DNA of 48,795 nt from CAXXOK01 sp964640955 (GTDB taxonomy: Bacteria; Bacillota; Clostridia; Christensenellales; Aristaeellaceae), in the NCBI GenBank assembly GCA_964640955.1, contig CAZXJI010000022.1:1-48795 (forward strand), written 5' to 3'. The position numbers and the translations under genes were made by a program. Of this stretch, positions 31,332 through 40,117 are shown piece by piece; position 1 is the stretch's first letter, and every line of letters starts with the position of its first letter. The notes under the pieces were generated by a model. It did no database searches and had not been told where the DNA came from. It saw nothing but the letters and a program-made list of their open reading frames with translations.

Positions 31332-32729
31332 TTATGCTCCTTTGCAAGGTCGGTAGGTTTCCACGGCGAAATCCCGCCGGATCAGCGCGCGCGCCTGCGC
31401 GAGGTCTGCGATGTACCCCCGGGCGATCAGCTGGGCGACCACGTTGCCCAGCGCCGTGCCCTCCACGGGGCCCGCGTGCACGGGGAGGCCCGTGGCGTCG
31501 GCCGTCCACTGGTTGAGCACCCTGTTCTGGCTGCCGCCGCCCACCACGTGCACGGCGGTGAAGCGCCTGCCCGTGAGACCTTCCAGCGCGCGCACGGCCG
31601 AGGCGTACCCCTCGGCCAGGCTGTGCAGCACGCAGCGCAACAGCTGGGACATATCCGCGGGCGGGGGCGCGCCGGCTTCGGCGAGCGCCGCCTTCACCTC
31701 GGCGGTCATGCTCGCCGGGGCCAGAAAGCGATTGTCCGCCACGTCCACCACCGGCCTATACGTTTGCCCGGCAAGCGCCAGCTCGGCCAGTTCCGTATAG
31801 GAAAGGTCGCCGCCGAGTTCCCGGCGGATGCACTGGAGCATCCACAGCCCCATGATGTTGCGCAGGAAGCGGATTTTGCCGCCGTAGCCGCCCTCGTTGG
31901 TAAACCCGGCCAGCCGGGCTTCGTCGCTGACGATCGGCTGGTCGTTTTCCACCCCCAGCAGGCTCCAGGTGCCGCTGGAGAGGAACACGGCGTTATCGTC
32001 CAGCGCGGGCACGGCCATGTAGGCGCTGCCCGTGTCGTGCGTCGCGGGGAGGACGACCTCGCAGGAAAAGCCGACTTCGTCCGCCACCCGCGGCCTGAGC
32101 CGGCCCAGCACCGTGCCCGGCCGCACGGGCGGATCGGGGAAGAGCGAAGGGGGAATGCCCGCGGCCGCGAGCACCTCCGCGTCCCACGTGCGGGTGCCGA
32201 CGTTGAGCAGCGCGCCGGTGGAGGCGTCGGTGTACTCGTTGGCCTGCTCGCCCGAGAGCAGAAAGTGGAAGTAGTCCGGCATCAGCAGGCAGCGCTTCGC
32301 CGAGGCGAGCTCGCGGGGCGGCGTGGCCATCAGCTGATAGACGGTGTTGAAAGGCTGCTTGGCGATGCCGGTGCGCCGGTACAGCCATTCGTCCGAAAGC
32401 CGGTCCAGAACGGCTGCGGTGCGGCCGTCGCGGTAGGCCACGCAGTCGCCTACGCGGCGTCCGCCCGCGTCCACCAGCGCGTAATCCACGCCCCAGGTAT
32501 CCACGCCGACGGACGAGGGGAGGGTACCCTCGGCCTTGCACTTGCGCAAGCCGGATACGATCTGCCTCCACAATTCGTCCGCGTCCCAGCAGAGGCGGCC
32601 GCCCCGCGTCTGCGCGCCGTTGGGAAAGCGGTACACCTCGGCGAGGGTCAGCCTGCCGTCCCGCAGGGTGCCCAGCATGTGCCGGCCGCCGGAAGCGCCG
32701 ATGTCGATGGCCAGTACCTGTGCGGACAA
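31332..32729 (-). CDS. rhaB: Rhamnulokinase
   Basis: A FGGY-family kinase of about 465 residues. The N-terminal phosphate loop is LAIDIGASGGRHMLG. Sugar-binding stretches include VGVDTWGVDYALVD and FNTVYQLMA, followed by ATHDTGSAYMAVP and SSGTWSLLGVE (adenosine site), and near the C-terminus AVHVVGGGSQNRVLNQ. It phosphorylates L-rhamnulose on C1 with ATP. The start is uncertain: TTG at 32729 (AAAGG 11 bases upstream) or GTG at 32738 (AAAGG only two bases away). It follows the AraC regulator by about 80 bases. Confidence 0.92.
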   Translation of the reverse strand: MSAQVLAIDIGASGGRHMLGTLRDGRLTLAEVYRFPNGAQTRGGRLCWDADELWRQIVSGLRKCKAEGTLPSSVGVDTWGVDYALVDAGGRRVGDCVAYRDGRTAAVLDRLSDEWLYRRTGIAKQPFNTVYQLMATPPRELASAKRCLLMPDYFHFLLSGEQANEYTDASTGALLNVGTRTWDAEVLAAAGIPPSLFPDPPVRPGTVLGRLRPRVADEVGFSCEVVLPATHDTGSAYMAVPALDDNAVFLSSGTWSLLGVENDQPIVSDEARLAGFTNEGGYGGKIRFLRNIMGLWMLQCIRRELGGDLSYTELAELALAGQTYRPVVDVADNRFLAPASMTAEVKAALAEAGAPPPADMSQLLRCVLHSLAEGYASAVRALEGLTGRRFTAVHVVGGGSQNRVLNQWTADATGLPVHAGPVEGTALGNVVAQLIARGYIADLAQARALIRRDFAVETYRPCKGA

Positions 32730-32809
32730 ACGAATCACAACCTTTGCTGTATTGATGGGGACAGCATAACGCAACCTCTGGAAAGAAAAAAGGACGCAGC
32801 TTGCAAAAA

Positions 32810-33775
32810 CTACGACCTGTGTGAACTCCGGTAGGCCTTGGGGGAGACGCCTTCCTTTTCTTCGAAAATACGGTAGAAGTAGCTGCTGTTGTTGTAACCC
32901 ACGCTCTGACATACGCTGAGGATGGGGCTGTCGGTGTCCCGCAGCAGCTGGCGGGCCTTTTCCAGCCTTCGCTGCTGCAAAAGCTCGGTGCAGGTAAGCC
33001 CCGTCACCTCCCGAGCGACGCGGCTTACGTAGGCCGGACTCACCCCGCGCGCCGAGGCGAAAGCCCCGAGGCGGAAGCCCGCGTAGCGCGTGCGAATCTC
33101 GCTTAACAGCTCCACGGCCAGCGCGTTCCAGTGCCGCAGGCTGGTGGAAAGCTTCAGGCAGTCCGTCATCTCCATGAGGTGCAAAAACAGAAGCCCCATC
33201 TCCACCCGGTGGATGCGCCGGTGCGCGCCGGGGGCCTCCAGAAAGCCGAACAGCATGCTTTCCAGCAGGTGCTGGATGCTCGCCCGTTCCGCCACGGGGA
33301 AATACAGGTAGGGAATGCCGCTTTCCCCGGTGCGGAGCGCGTCCAGCAGAAACTTGCCCAGCGCGTTGTCCGCCCCGACCATTTCCAGCGCAAAATCGAA
33401 AAACTCCGGCTGCACCAGAAAATTCACCGCCACGTCGTTTTCTCCGCAACGGGCGATGGCGTGCGTCGCATGCCGGTTGATGAGGAGGATCTCCCCGGCG
33501 GAAAGCGTGACGGTTTCGCGGCCGTCCAGCGTGTGGGTGGCGTGCCCGCGCAGCATCACCATCACCTCCACGAAGTCGTGCCGGTGGGGCGGAAAGGCCA
33601 CGAAGCGGGTGTGCGGGCGCACGGTGATCATCTGCTCGCCGGGAATCAGGCGGCGGCCCTCCATGAGCGTGGCGGGGGAGGAGGCATAAAGCGCCATATC
33701 CAGCGTTCCGCCCTCAAGCAGCCGCCTTTCCTCCGGGGTGATCGCCGCGAAATGCGCGATCAGCCGCTCGTCCAT
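32810..33775 (-). CDS. AraC-family transcriptional regulator
   Basis: A 321-residue regulator. The N-terminal half is a cupin sensor (FVAFPPHRHDFVEVMVMLRG, LSAGEILLINRHATHA). The C-terminal 100 residues carry two helix-turn-helix units (FASARGVSPAYVSRVAREVTG; SVCQSVGYNNSSYFYRIFEEKEGVSPKAYR). It resembles rhamnose-type AraC activators and sits in front of rhaB-rhaA-rhaD and divergently from GH112, so L-rhamnose or a related sugar is the likely effector. GAGGGGGG lies six bases before the ATG at 33775. A TATAAT at 33810-33815 (minus strand) is the probable -10. Confidence 0.9.
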   Translation of the reverse strand: MDERLIAHFAAITPEERRLLEGGTLDMALYASSPATLMEGRRLIPGEQMITVRPHTRFVAFPPHRHDFVEVMVMLRGHATHTLDGRETVTLSAGEILLINRHATHAIARCGENDVAVNFLVQPEFFDFALEMVGADNALGKFLLDALRTGESGIPYLYFPVAERASIQHLLESMLFGFLEAPGAHRRIHRVEMGLLFLHLMEMTDCLKLSTSLRHWNALAVELLSEIRTRYAGFRLGAFASARGVSPAYVSRVAREVTGLTCTELLQQRRLEKARQLLRDTDSPILSVCQSVGYNNSSYFYRIFEEKEGVSPKAYRSSHRS

Positions 33776-33916
33776 TTCCGTCCCCCCCTCGCGTCCGTTT
33801 GTTTTCTTCATTATACCACGGGCGCCAACGCCGAAAAAAGGAAGGAGGATTTGACGTCCGCCGGGTGGAATGGATAGACGGACGACGAAGGAAGACCGAC
33901 GAAAGGGGAACACCAC

Positions 33917-36070
33917 ATGACACGCGGCGGTTTTACGCTGCCCGGCGAGGCGGGCTACGAGGCGCTGACGCTGGCGCTATGCGACAAATGGGGCGCGGAC
34001 TGCATCCGCGATTCGGACGGCACGCAGCTCTCCGAGGAGATACTCGCTTCCGGCATTCCCGTGTATTCCACGCTGTGCCTGGTGCGCTCGGTCAACGCCT
34101 GGGCGAAGCGGCACCCGGACACGCTGCAGCGGAATTTCTTGAGCACCGAGCCCCTGCCGGCGACGGGCGATACCCTGACCGTCGATCCGCTGGCGGGGTT
34201 CTTCCGCGGGCAGTTTACGCTGACGCCTTCGGACGACCCGAAGGAATTCTGGCAGGTTTGGGATCGCACCGACGGAACGATGACGGAGGACTGGACGTGG
34301 GACGGGCAAACCGTTACCGTCCGGGGCGCCGCGCCGGGGCACCTGTACACGGTCAGCTTTCTGGCCACGCGCATCTGGGAAGAGATTTCCATGTACAACC
34401 ACATCACCAACGACTGGGGCGACCGCGAGCACCTGATGGCCGTCGAGCCGCGCTACCCCGAGGTCCGGGCGGAGCTGCTGCGCTTCCTGACCGAATGGTG
34501 CGAAAGCCACCCGCATACGAGCGTGGTGCGCTTTACCTCGCTGTTTTACAACTTCGCATGGTTCTGGGGCGCGAGCGAGGAACGGCGCACGCTGTTCGCG
34601 GATTGGGGCAGCTACGATTTTACCGTGAACCCCGTGTCGCTTCGCGCTTTTGAAAAGGAATTCGGCTACCGCATGACGGCGGAAGATTTCGTCAACGGCG
34701 GGCTGTACCGGCCCACGCACAACCCGCCCACGCAAAGGCAGCGCGACTGGATGGCGTTTACCGGCCGGTTCGTGCGCGCCTTCGGCAAACAATGCGTGGA
34801 CGTGGCGCACCGCTACGGCAAGAAAGCCTACGTGTTCTACGACGACAGCTGGATCGGGCTGGAGCCGTGGAGCGGGCATTTTGCGGAGTTTGGTTTCGAC
34901 GGGCTCATCAAATGCGTGTTCAACGCGTTCGAGGCACGACTGTGCGCCGGGGTGGACGTGCCGGTGCACGAACTGCGCCTGCACCCCTACCTGTTCCCCA
35001 CGGGGCTTACGGGCGAGCCGACCTTCGCGCCGGGCGGACACCCGGAGGCGGACGCGCGCCGCTACTGGCTGCGCGTGCGTCGGGCGCTGCTCCGGGTGAA
35101 GGTCGAGCGCATCGGCCTGGGTGGCTACCTGCACCTTACGGAGCCGTTCCCCGCCTTTCAGGAGGAGGTCGCCCGCATCGCCGACGAGTTTCGCGCGATA
35201 CGCGCCCTGCACGAGGCGGGCGCGCCGCTGGCCGGCGGGGTACGCGTGGCGGTGCTGCAGAGCTGGGGAAGCCTGCGCACCTGGAACTGCGCCGGGCACA
35301 TGCACGAGCATCCGGAGCTGCCCTTGAACCACCTCTACGAGGCGCTGGCGGGCCTGCCCTTTCCGGTGCGCGCCCTGTCGCTTGCCGAGGTCGCCGAGGG
35401 CGGCGTGCCCGGCGACGTGGATGTGCTGATCAACGCCGGGCGCGAGGGCGACGCGTGGAGCGGCGGGGAGGGCTGGCAGGACGGCCGGCTGACGGCGGCC
35501 GTGCAGCGCTTCGTCATGCGCGGCGGCGGGCTGATCGGCGTGGGCGAACCGTCCGCGGTGCGCGGCGGCGCGCGCTTCTTCGCCCTGGCGGACGTGCTGG
35601 GCGTGGACCGGGAGATCGGCCGGACCAACTGCGCGGGCAAGTGGCAGCCTGTGAAGGAGGCGCACTTCATCACCGAAGGATGGAAACCCGAAAAACCCTT
35701 CCACAACCACATGCCGGGCGTGTACGCCGTGAGCGCGGAGACGAAAGCGCTCCGGCTTGAGGACGGCGACATCGCCGTAAGCGCAAACGTCTTTGGCAAA
35801 GGCCGCGCGGTATATCTGAACGGTTTCACGGCGGACGCCCAAAACGCGCGGCTGCTCCGGCGCGCCGTGTGCTGGGCGGCAAGCCGCGAGGCCGAGGCCG
35901 AACGGTGGACGACGGACGACGTGCGTTGCGAATGCGCGTATTTCCCGGCCAACGGCACGCTGGTCGTGCTCAACGACGCGGACGAGCCGGTGGAGACGAC
36001 CGTCCATACTCCCGACGGCCCGGTGCCCTGCGCGGTGGACGCGGGCGGGATGACGACGCTCCGGCTGTAA
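33917..36070 (+). CDS. GH112 phosphorylase, probable D-galactosyl-beta-1,4-L-rhamnose phosphorylase
   Basis: A 717-residue protein. It matches the 1,3-beta-galactosyl-N-acetylhexosamine phosphorylase family (GH112): FTLPGEAGYE at the start, CDKWGADCIRDSDGTQLS, MYNHITNDWGDREH, and AYVFYDDSWIGLEPW with the acidic pair D309/D310 in the active-site region. A glutamine-amidotransferase-like domain and a small beta domain follow (GGGLIGVGEPSAVR; VYLNGFTADAQN). GH112 enzymes act on lacto-N-biose/galacto-N-biose or on Gal-beta-1,4-L-rhamnose. Placement between rhamnose catabolic genes and a pectin-oligosaccharide importer favours the rhamnose form, giving Gal-1-phosphate and L-rhamnose. No signal peptide, so it is cytoplasmic. 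AAAGGGG precedes the ATG. Confidence 0.88.
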   Translation: MTRGGFTLPGEAGYEALTLALCDKWGADCIRDSDGTQLSEEILASGIPVYSTLCLVRSVNAWAKRHPDTLQRNFLSTEPLPATGDTLTVDPLAGFFRGQFTLTPSDDPKEFWQVWDRTDGTMTEDWTWDGQTVTVRGAAPGHLYTVSFLATRIWEEISMYNHITNDWGDREHLMAVEPRYPEVRAELLRFLTEWCESHPHTSVVRFTSLFYNFAWFWGASEERRTLFADWGSYDFTVNPVSLRAFEKEFGYRMTAEDFVNGGLYRPTHNPPTQRQRDWMAFTGRFVRAFGKQCVDVAHRYGKKAYVFYDDSWIGLEPWSGHFAEFGFDGLIKCVFNAFEARLCAGVDVPVHELRLHPYLFPTGLTGEPTFAPGGHPEADARRYWLRVRRALLRVKVERIGLGGYLHLTEPFPAFQEEVARIADEFRAIRALHEAGAPLAGGVRVAVLQSWGSLRTWNCAGHMHEHPELPLNHLYEALAGLPFPVRALSLAEVAEGGVPGDVDVLINAGREGDAWSGGEGWQDGRLTAAVQRFVMRGGGLIGVGEPSAVRGGARFFALADVLGVDREIGRTNCAGKWQPVKEAHFITEGWKPEKPFHNHMPGVYAVSAETKALRLEDGDIAVSANVFGKGRAVYLNGFTADAQNARLLRRAVCWAASREAEAERWTTDDVRCECAYFPANGTLVVLNDADEPVETTVHTPDGPVPCAVDAGGMTTLRL

Positions 36071-36090
36071 GCGCAACACAGAAAAAACAG

Positions 36091-36118
36091 AGCGGCCGCC
36101 CTGATCGGGGCGGCCGCT
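36091..36118 (+). terminator. Terminator hairpin after GH112
   Basis: An 11-bp stem AGCGGCCGCCC (36091-36101) with GGGCGGCCGCT (36108-36118). Its arms are identical to those of the hairpin at 36405-36431. Confidence 0.6.
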
Positions 36119-36119
36119 T

Positions 36120-36366
36120 CAGCCTGTTGAAAAAGCCCAATCTGCGTTGTCAGCTGCGGGATGGCAAGGGGTATCACTTACGAACGAGTAAGCTCAATCC
36201 GTCCGTTTTGTTGTCGCATCGCTTCCCTGCCGGTCGCGCTGCTCTGCAAAACGTCTCAACCTTATCTCGCTAGCCGCTTCGCGGCTGTGCCCACAGGGCA
36301 CACGCTCGTTTCGGCTGCCCCTTGCCACCCTTGCTTCCTAGCATCTCGGACTTTTTGAACAGGCTG
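36120..36366. repeat. MITE-like 247-bp fold-back element
   Basis: Terminal inverted repeats of 19 bp (36120-36138 and 36348-36366) match at 17 positions. Symmetrically inside, GGGATGGCAAGGGG (36158-36171) is the near-complement of CCCCTTGCCACCC (36318-36330). The element has no gene and lies between two near-identical terminators. It looks like a non-autonomous mobile or repetitive element. No target-site duplication was evident. Confidence 0.6.
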
Positions 36367-36404
36367 GCAGTGTGCCTGCAAAACGAGGTTTTTTAACACT
36401 CTGG

Positions 36405-36434
36405 AGCGGCCGCCCTACTTGGGCGGCCGCTTTG
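36405..36434 (-). terminator. Terminator hairpin after rhaM
   Basis: AGCGGCCGCCC (36405-36415) and GGGCGGCCGCT (36421-36431) flank the loop TACTT. It lies 30 bases past the rhaM stop. T-rich DNA (TTT) follows on the plus side and AGAGTGTTAAAAAA on the minus side. Confidence 0.6.
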
Positions 36435-36461
36435 TGCATCCTTCTGCGCGGCCCGGCGCCA

Positions 36462-36779
36462 CTATTCCAGCATGAACATCTGCCTAAGCTTCGGCTGCGC
36501 GCCGGTCGCGGGGTCCATGTCCAGTTCCAGCACGTCCTTCATGTAGTCGTTCCAGCGGTCGACCACGGGGCTGCCGGCCTGCGCCTGCTCGGCGTAGGCG
36601 ACGCCGCGCTCGCACTCGTAATAGCCGAACACCGTCTCCCCGTCGCTCCAGATGGAGTAGTTGCGGATGCCCGCGGCCTTGAGCAGCGCCTTCATCTCCG
36701 GCCACAGCGCGTCGTGGCGGCGCTTGTATTCCGCCTCCATCCCGGCTTTGATGCGGCCTTTCCACGCAAAACGTTCCAC
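36462..36779 (-). CDS. rhaM: L-rhamnose mutarotase
   Basis: A 105-residue protein, the full length for the family. AWKGRIKAGMEAEYKRRHDA, WPEMKALLKAAGIRNYSIW, and VVDRWNDYMKDVLELDMDP match RhaM/YiiL, which interconverts alpha- and beta-L-rhamnopyranose before isomerisation. The GTG start at 36779 is seven bases after GGAGGG. It lies 35 bases downstream of the LacI regulator and is probably co-transcribed with it. Confidence 0.92.
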   Translation of the reverse strand: MERFAWKGRIKAGMEAEYKRRHDALWPEMKALLKAAGIRNYSIWSDGETVFGYYECERGVAYAEQAQAGSPVVDRWNDYMKDVLELDMDPATGAQPKLRQMFMLE

Positions 36780-36814
36780 GGTTGTTCCCTCCTGTTTCGC
36801 GATTCTTCCTTCAT

Positions 36815-37855
36815 TTATTGTCCGGGCGCGCCCGCCGCCTCCGCGCAGCTCTTGCGCACGACCAGCTCGCAGGAGAACTTTTCCTGCCCGCGGGCGGACT
36901 CGTCCAATAGCATCTGCACGGCGCGGGAGCCCATCTCGGTCTGATGGGTGCGCATGGTGGTCAGCGGCGGACTGGAATACTCGGTGTAGATCACGTCGTC
37001 GCAGCCGACCACGCTCAGGTCCTCGGGCACGCGCAGGCCGCGGTTCCCGGCGGCGCGCAGCACGCCCAGCGCCACCATGTCGTTGGCGGCGATGATCGCG
37101 GTGGGCCATTGGGAGGGGACGAGGCTTACCAGCATCTCGTCCAACTGCCGGCGGCCGTCCTCCACCGTGCAGCGTCCGAAAACGCGGTACTGCGCCACCT
37201 GGGGCAGGTGCGCCGCTTCCAGCGCCGCGTGGTAGCTGGCGTCGCGGCTCAGCGGCATGTTCTGCTCGTCGAAGCCGCCCAGCAGCGCGATGCGCTCGTG
37301 ACCCAGCCCCGTTAAATACTCCACGATCGTATGCACGCACGCGGACAGGTCTACCGTTACGGAGGGGAAATCCAACCCCGGGGGCATGGTGCCGGTCAGC
37401 ACCACGGGCATGTACTGCCGGATGGCGGCCAGCTTGCTGCGCCAGGTCTCCAGCTCGTCCGCGCCGATGAACTCCAGGCAGATGATGACCCCGTCCAGCC
37501 GGCGCTCGCTTAATACCTCCACCACGTCCAGCCCGGCGGCGTTCATGTTTTCCCAGGGGAACAGGATCATGGCGTAGCCGTTTGCGGCCGCCTCGTCGTA
37601 GGCGCCCTCGAACAGCATGACGTAGTTGGGGTTGGCCAGCTTCGGGAGGATGATGCCGTAGGTCTTGGTGTGCTTCTGCGTCAGCCCGCGCGCGTAGGCG
37701 CTGGGCTGGTAGTTGTAGCGCGCGATGACCTCCTCCACCTTGCGGCGGGTCTTGGCGCTGACGCCCGTCTCGCCGCGCAGCACGCGCGACACCGTCGCGA
37801 TGGACACGCCCGCGTGCTCCGCGATATCGTAGATTGTCTTGCGTTCCGTCTCCAA
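36815..37855 (-). CDS. LacI-family transcriptional regulator
   Basis: A 346-residue repressor. The N-terminal helix-turn-helix is TIYDIAEHAGVSIATVSRVL with the hinge RYNYQPSAYARGL; a periplasmic-binding-like sensor follows (TYGIILPKLANPNY, LSVVGCDDVIYTEYSSPPLT). The TTG start at 37855 is nine bases after GGGGAGGG. It is divergent from the oligosaccharide importer, whose promoter carries a LacI/CcpA-type AAGCGCT operator. An RG-I-derived sugar is the probable inducer (inferred from neighbours). Confidence 0.9.
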   Translation of the reverse strand: METERKTIYDIAEHAGVSIATVSRVLRGETGVSAKTRRKVEEVIARYNYQPSAYARGLTQKHTKTYGIILPKLANPNYVMLFEGAYDEAAANGYAMILFPWENMNAAGLDVVEVLSERRLDGVIICLEFIGADELETWRSKLAAIRQYMPVVLTGTMPPGLDFPSVTVDLSACVHTIVEYLTGLGHERIALLGGFDEQNMPLSRDASYHAALEAAHLPQVAQYRVFGRCTVEDGRRQLDEMLVSLVPSQWPTAIIAANDMVALGVLRAAGNRGLRVPEDLSVVGCDDVIYTEYSSPPLTTMRTHQTEMGSRAVQMLLDESARGQEKFSCELVVRKSCAEAAGAPGQ

Positions 37856-37911
37856 GCGCGCAGCCCTCCCCGCGCGGCCCTCGCCGCCGCGATGCGAAAA
37901 TCTTTATGCAC

Positions 37912-37940
37912 AGTATAGCATGTCCCGCGGGACTTGCCAA
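37912..37940 (-). promoter_or_regulatory. Promoter of the LacI regulator and rhaM
   Basis: Minus-strand TTGGCA (37935-37940), 17 bases, TATACT (37912-37917). Confidence 0.6.
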
Positions 37941-37966
37941 TTGGTTTAGTCGCAATAACCCCAAAA

Positions 37967-37980
37967 AGAAAGCGCTTACT
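37967..37980. promoter_or_regulatory. LacI/CcpA-type operator, upstream copy
   Basis: AGAAAGCGCTTACT, centred on the palindrome AAGCGCTT (37970-37977). It lies about 30 bases upstream of the LacI gene's -35 and 110 bases upstream of the importer promoter. Confidence 0.5.
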
Positions 37981-38085
37981 GGTTTTTAAATTTCCAAATT
38001 CGAAAACCGCCCTTTTTCATCCAAACGCCAGAAAATCATTATATATAAAGGAATTGCACGCATTATACCCGTTCAAACATGCCCG

Positions 38086-38126
38086 TTGACATTTGCGCGG
38101 GGCTTGTGTATAATGTAAGCGCTACC
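38086..38126 (+). promoter_or_regulatory. Promoter and overlapping operator of the oligosaccharide importer operon
   Basis: TTGACA (38086-38091), 17 bases, TATAAT (38109-38114), full consensus. TGTAAGCGCTACC (38114-38126) overlaps the end of the -10 and the expected start point. It fits the catabolite-responsive element consensus and LacI-type operators, so repression by CcpA or the adjacent LacI protein is expected. Confidence 0.75.
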
Positions 38127-38174
38127 GAACGAGAACATACCATAACGTCCATCCTGTGAAAAGGGGGCCTCCGC

Positions 38175-39131
38175 ATGCTGTTCAAACAACCGCCCGTCGT
38201 CCGGAGCCGTTTGTCGCGCAGGCGCCCGGGCGGCCGCTCCATGCGGAGCTACTGGGAACTGTACGTGATGCTCCTCATCCCCATGCTGTTTTTGTTCGTG
38301 TTCAAGTACGGCTCCTACTTCGGGCTGGCCGCCGCGTTTGAGAACTACAAGATCCTCAAGGGCGTGTTCGGCTCCAAGTGGATATGGTTTGACAATTTCA
38401 TCAAGGTGTTCGGCCACCGCCGTTTCGGCGACGCGATCCGAAACACGCTGCTTTTGAACGTGCTCGACCTGGTTTTCGGCTTCCCGATGCCCATCATTCT
38501 GGCGCTGCTGCTCAACGAAATCCGCCAGAAGGCCGTCAAGCGCGTGTCTCAGACGCTTCTGTACCTGCCGCATTTCCTGAGCTGGGTCATCGTGGGCGCG
38601 ATCGCCTACCAGCTGTTCACCTACGGCACCGGCGTGGTCAACGACCTGATCGAAAAAACGGGCGGCAGCCGCGTGCCCTTCCTGCAGGAGGATACGCACT
38701 GGCTGATCAGCTACGTCGTCATCGGCGTGTGGCAGTCCATGGGCTGGGGCACCATCGTCTATCTGGCGGCGATCACCGGCATCAACCCGGAGCTCTACGA
38801 GGCCGCCGTGGTGGACGGCGCGGGCCGCTGGAAGCAATGCCTCAACGTGACGCTCCCCGGCATCAAGCCCACGATGGTGACGCTGTTCATTATGCGGCTG
38901 GGGCAACTGATGGGCGGGTCGTTCGAGCGGGTCATCGCGCTGAAGAACGTGGCGACCAACGAGTATACCTACACCATCCCCGTGATGGTCTACGACATGG
39001 GCCTGCAATCCGGTACCTCCAAGCTCGCGCAGGCGACTGCGCTGGGGCTTTTCCAGTCGGTCATCGGGGTATTGCTGGTGATCGGGGCGGATTATTTCGT
39101 CAAGAGCCTCGGCGAAGACGGCCTGCTGTAA
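38175..39131 (+). CDS. ABC sugar transporter permease, LplB/YteP type
   Basis: A 318-residue permease with six expected membrane segments. The coupling EAA loop reads LYEAAVVDGAGRWKQCLNVTLPG. N-terminal YWELYVMLLIPMLFLFVFKY and GLAAAFENYKILKGVFGSKW are typical of the LplB subgroup, which imports oligosaccharides, including pectin-derived ones in B. subtilis (YteP-YtcP-YtcQ). AAAGGGGG precedes the ATG. No dedicated ATPase is encoded; this subgroup normally shares an MsmX-like ATPase encoded elsewhere. Confidence 0.9.
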   Translation: MLFKQPPVVRSRLSRRRPGGRSMRSYWELYVMLLIPMLFLFVFKYGSYFGLAAAFENYKILKGVFGSKWIWFDNFIKVFGHRRFGDAIRNTLLLNVLDLVFGFPMPIILALLLNEIRQKAVKRVSQTLLYLPHFLSWVIVGAIAYQLFTYGTGVVNDLIEKTGGSRVPFLQEDTHWLISYVVIGVWQSMGWGTIVYLAAITGINPELYEAAVVDGAGRWKQCLNVTLPGIKPTMVTLFIMRLGQLMGGSFERVIALKNVATNEYTYTIPVMVYDMGLQSGTSKLAQATALGLFQSVIGVLLVIGADYFVKSLGEDGLL

Positions 39132-39144
39132 GGAGGGAACGAAA

Positions 39145-40056
39145 ATGATCGCAGCGCAGAGCGTTAAACGCCGCAGGGGCATCCGCAAGGGGCCGGGGTA
39201 CGTGATCGGCTCCATCGTGATCTATCTGGTGGTGATCCTCGCGGCGCTGGTGTGCCTTCTGCCCTTCGTGCACGTGTTCGCCAAGTCGATCTCCTCCGAG
39301 GCGCTGGTGGCCGCCCGCAAAATCGTGCTGATTCCGCACGAGCTGACGCTGAACGCCTACCGAAAGATCGTCGCCGATCCCAGCATCCTGCAGTCGATGT
39401 ACGTTTCCGTCGCCATGACCCTCGTGTTTACGGCGCTGGGGCTGGCGCTGACGGTGCTGGCGGCCTATCCGCTCTCCCGCAGCTACCTGCGCGGACGCAG
39501 GCTGTTTTCCTTCCTCATCATGTTCACGTACTACTTCGCGGCGGGCATCATACCGGACTACCTGCTGGTGGCGAGTCTGGGCCTTTTGGAAAACTTCTGG
39601 GGGCTGGTGCTGCCGCTGGCCTTCAGCCCCTGGAACCTGCTGATTATGAAAACCTCGCTTTCCACCGCCTTCCCGGAAAGCCTGGAGGAGTCCGCCCGCA
39701 TCGACGGGGCCAGCTACTTCCGCATCCTGTGGCGGATCGTTTTGCCGCTGTCCATGCCGATCCTCATGACCATCGCGCTGTTCCTGGCCGTGGGCCGCTG
39801 GAACGCCTACCAGGACGCGCTTTTCTACATCAAACAGCGCACCGACCTGCGCCCCATCCAGCTGAAGCTCTACTACCTCGTCATTCAGGCGACCGAGTCG
39901 TTCCAGTCCTCGGAAAGCGTGGTGACGGTGCAGACCAACCCCGATGTGCTCAAGAGCGCGTGCGTGATGTTCGCCACCCTGCCCATCGTGTGCGTGTACC
40001 CCTTCGTGCAGAAGTACTTCGTGCAAGGCATCATGATCGGCGCGGTGAAGGGGTAG
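39145..40056 (+). CDS. ABC sugar transporter permease, YtcP type
   Basis: A 303-residue partner permease with about six membrane segments. The coupling loop is LEESARIDGASYFRILWRIV. It has the CUT1-type features YPLSRSYLRGRR and WNAYQDALFYI. It starts 13 bases after the first permease with AAGGAGG upstream. It should form the heterodimeric channel for the oligosaccharide importer. The binding-protein gene follows after a 370-base hairpin-rich gap. Confidence 0.9.
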   Translation: MIAAQSVKRRRGIRKGPGYVIGSIVIYLVVILAALVCLLPFVHVFAKSISSEALVAARKIVLIPHELTLNAYRKIVADPSILQSMYVSVAMTLVFTALGLALTVLAAYPLSRSYLRGRRLFSFLIMFTYYFAAGIIPDYLLVASLGLLENFWGLVLPLAFSPWNLLIMKTSLSTAFPESLEESARIDGASYFRILWRIVLPLSMPILMTIALFLAVGRWNAYQDALFYIKQRTDLRPIQLKLYYLVIQATESFQSSESVVTVQTNPDVLKSACVMFATLPIVCVYPFVQKYFVQGIMIGAVKG

Positions 40057-40117
40057 GCGGATGTCCGAACGTCCCTAGCGGGCGAAGCTAACTGACAACC
40101 TGCGTAAAATCCTATGA

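Noticed and set aside
31137..32834. Plus-strand frame opposite rhaB
   Set aside because: rhaB on the minus strand is unambiguous; the opposite frame has no recognised motif.
33977..36079. About 700-codon antisense frame opposite GH112
   Set aside because: Same mirror effect of high GC3; the plus-strand GH112 reading is clear.
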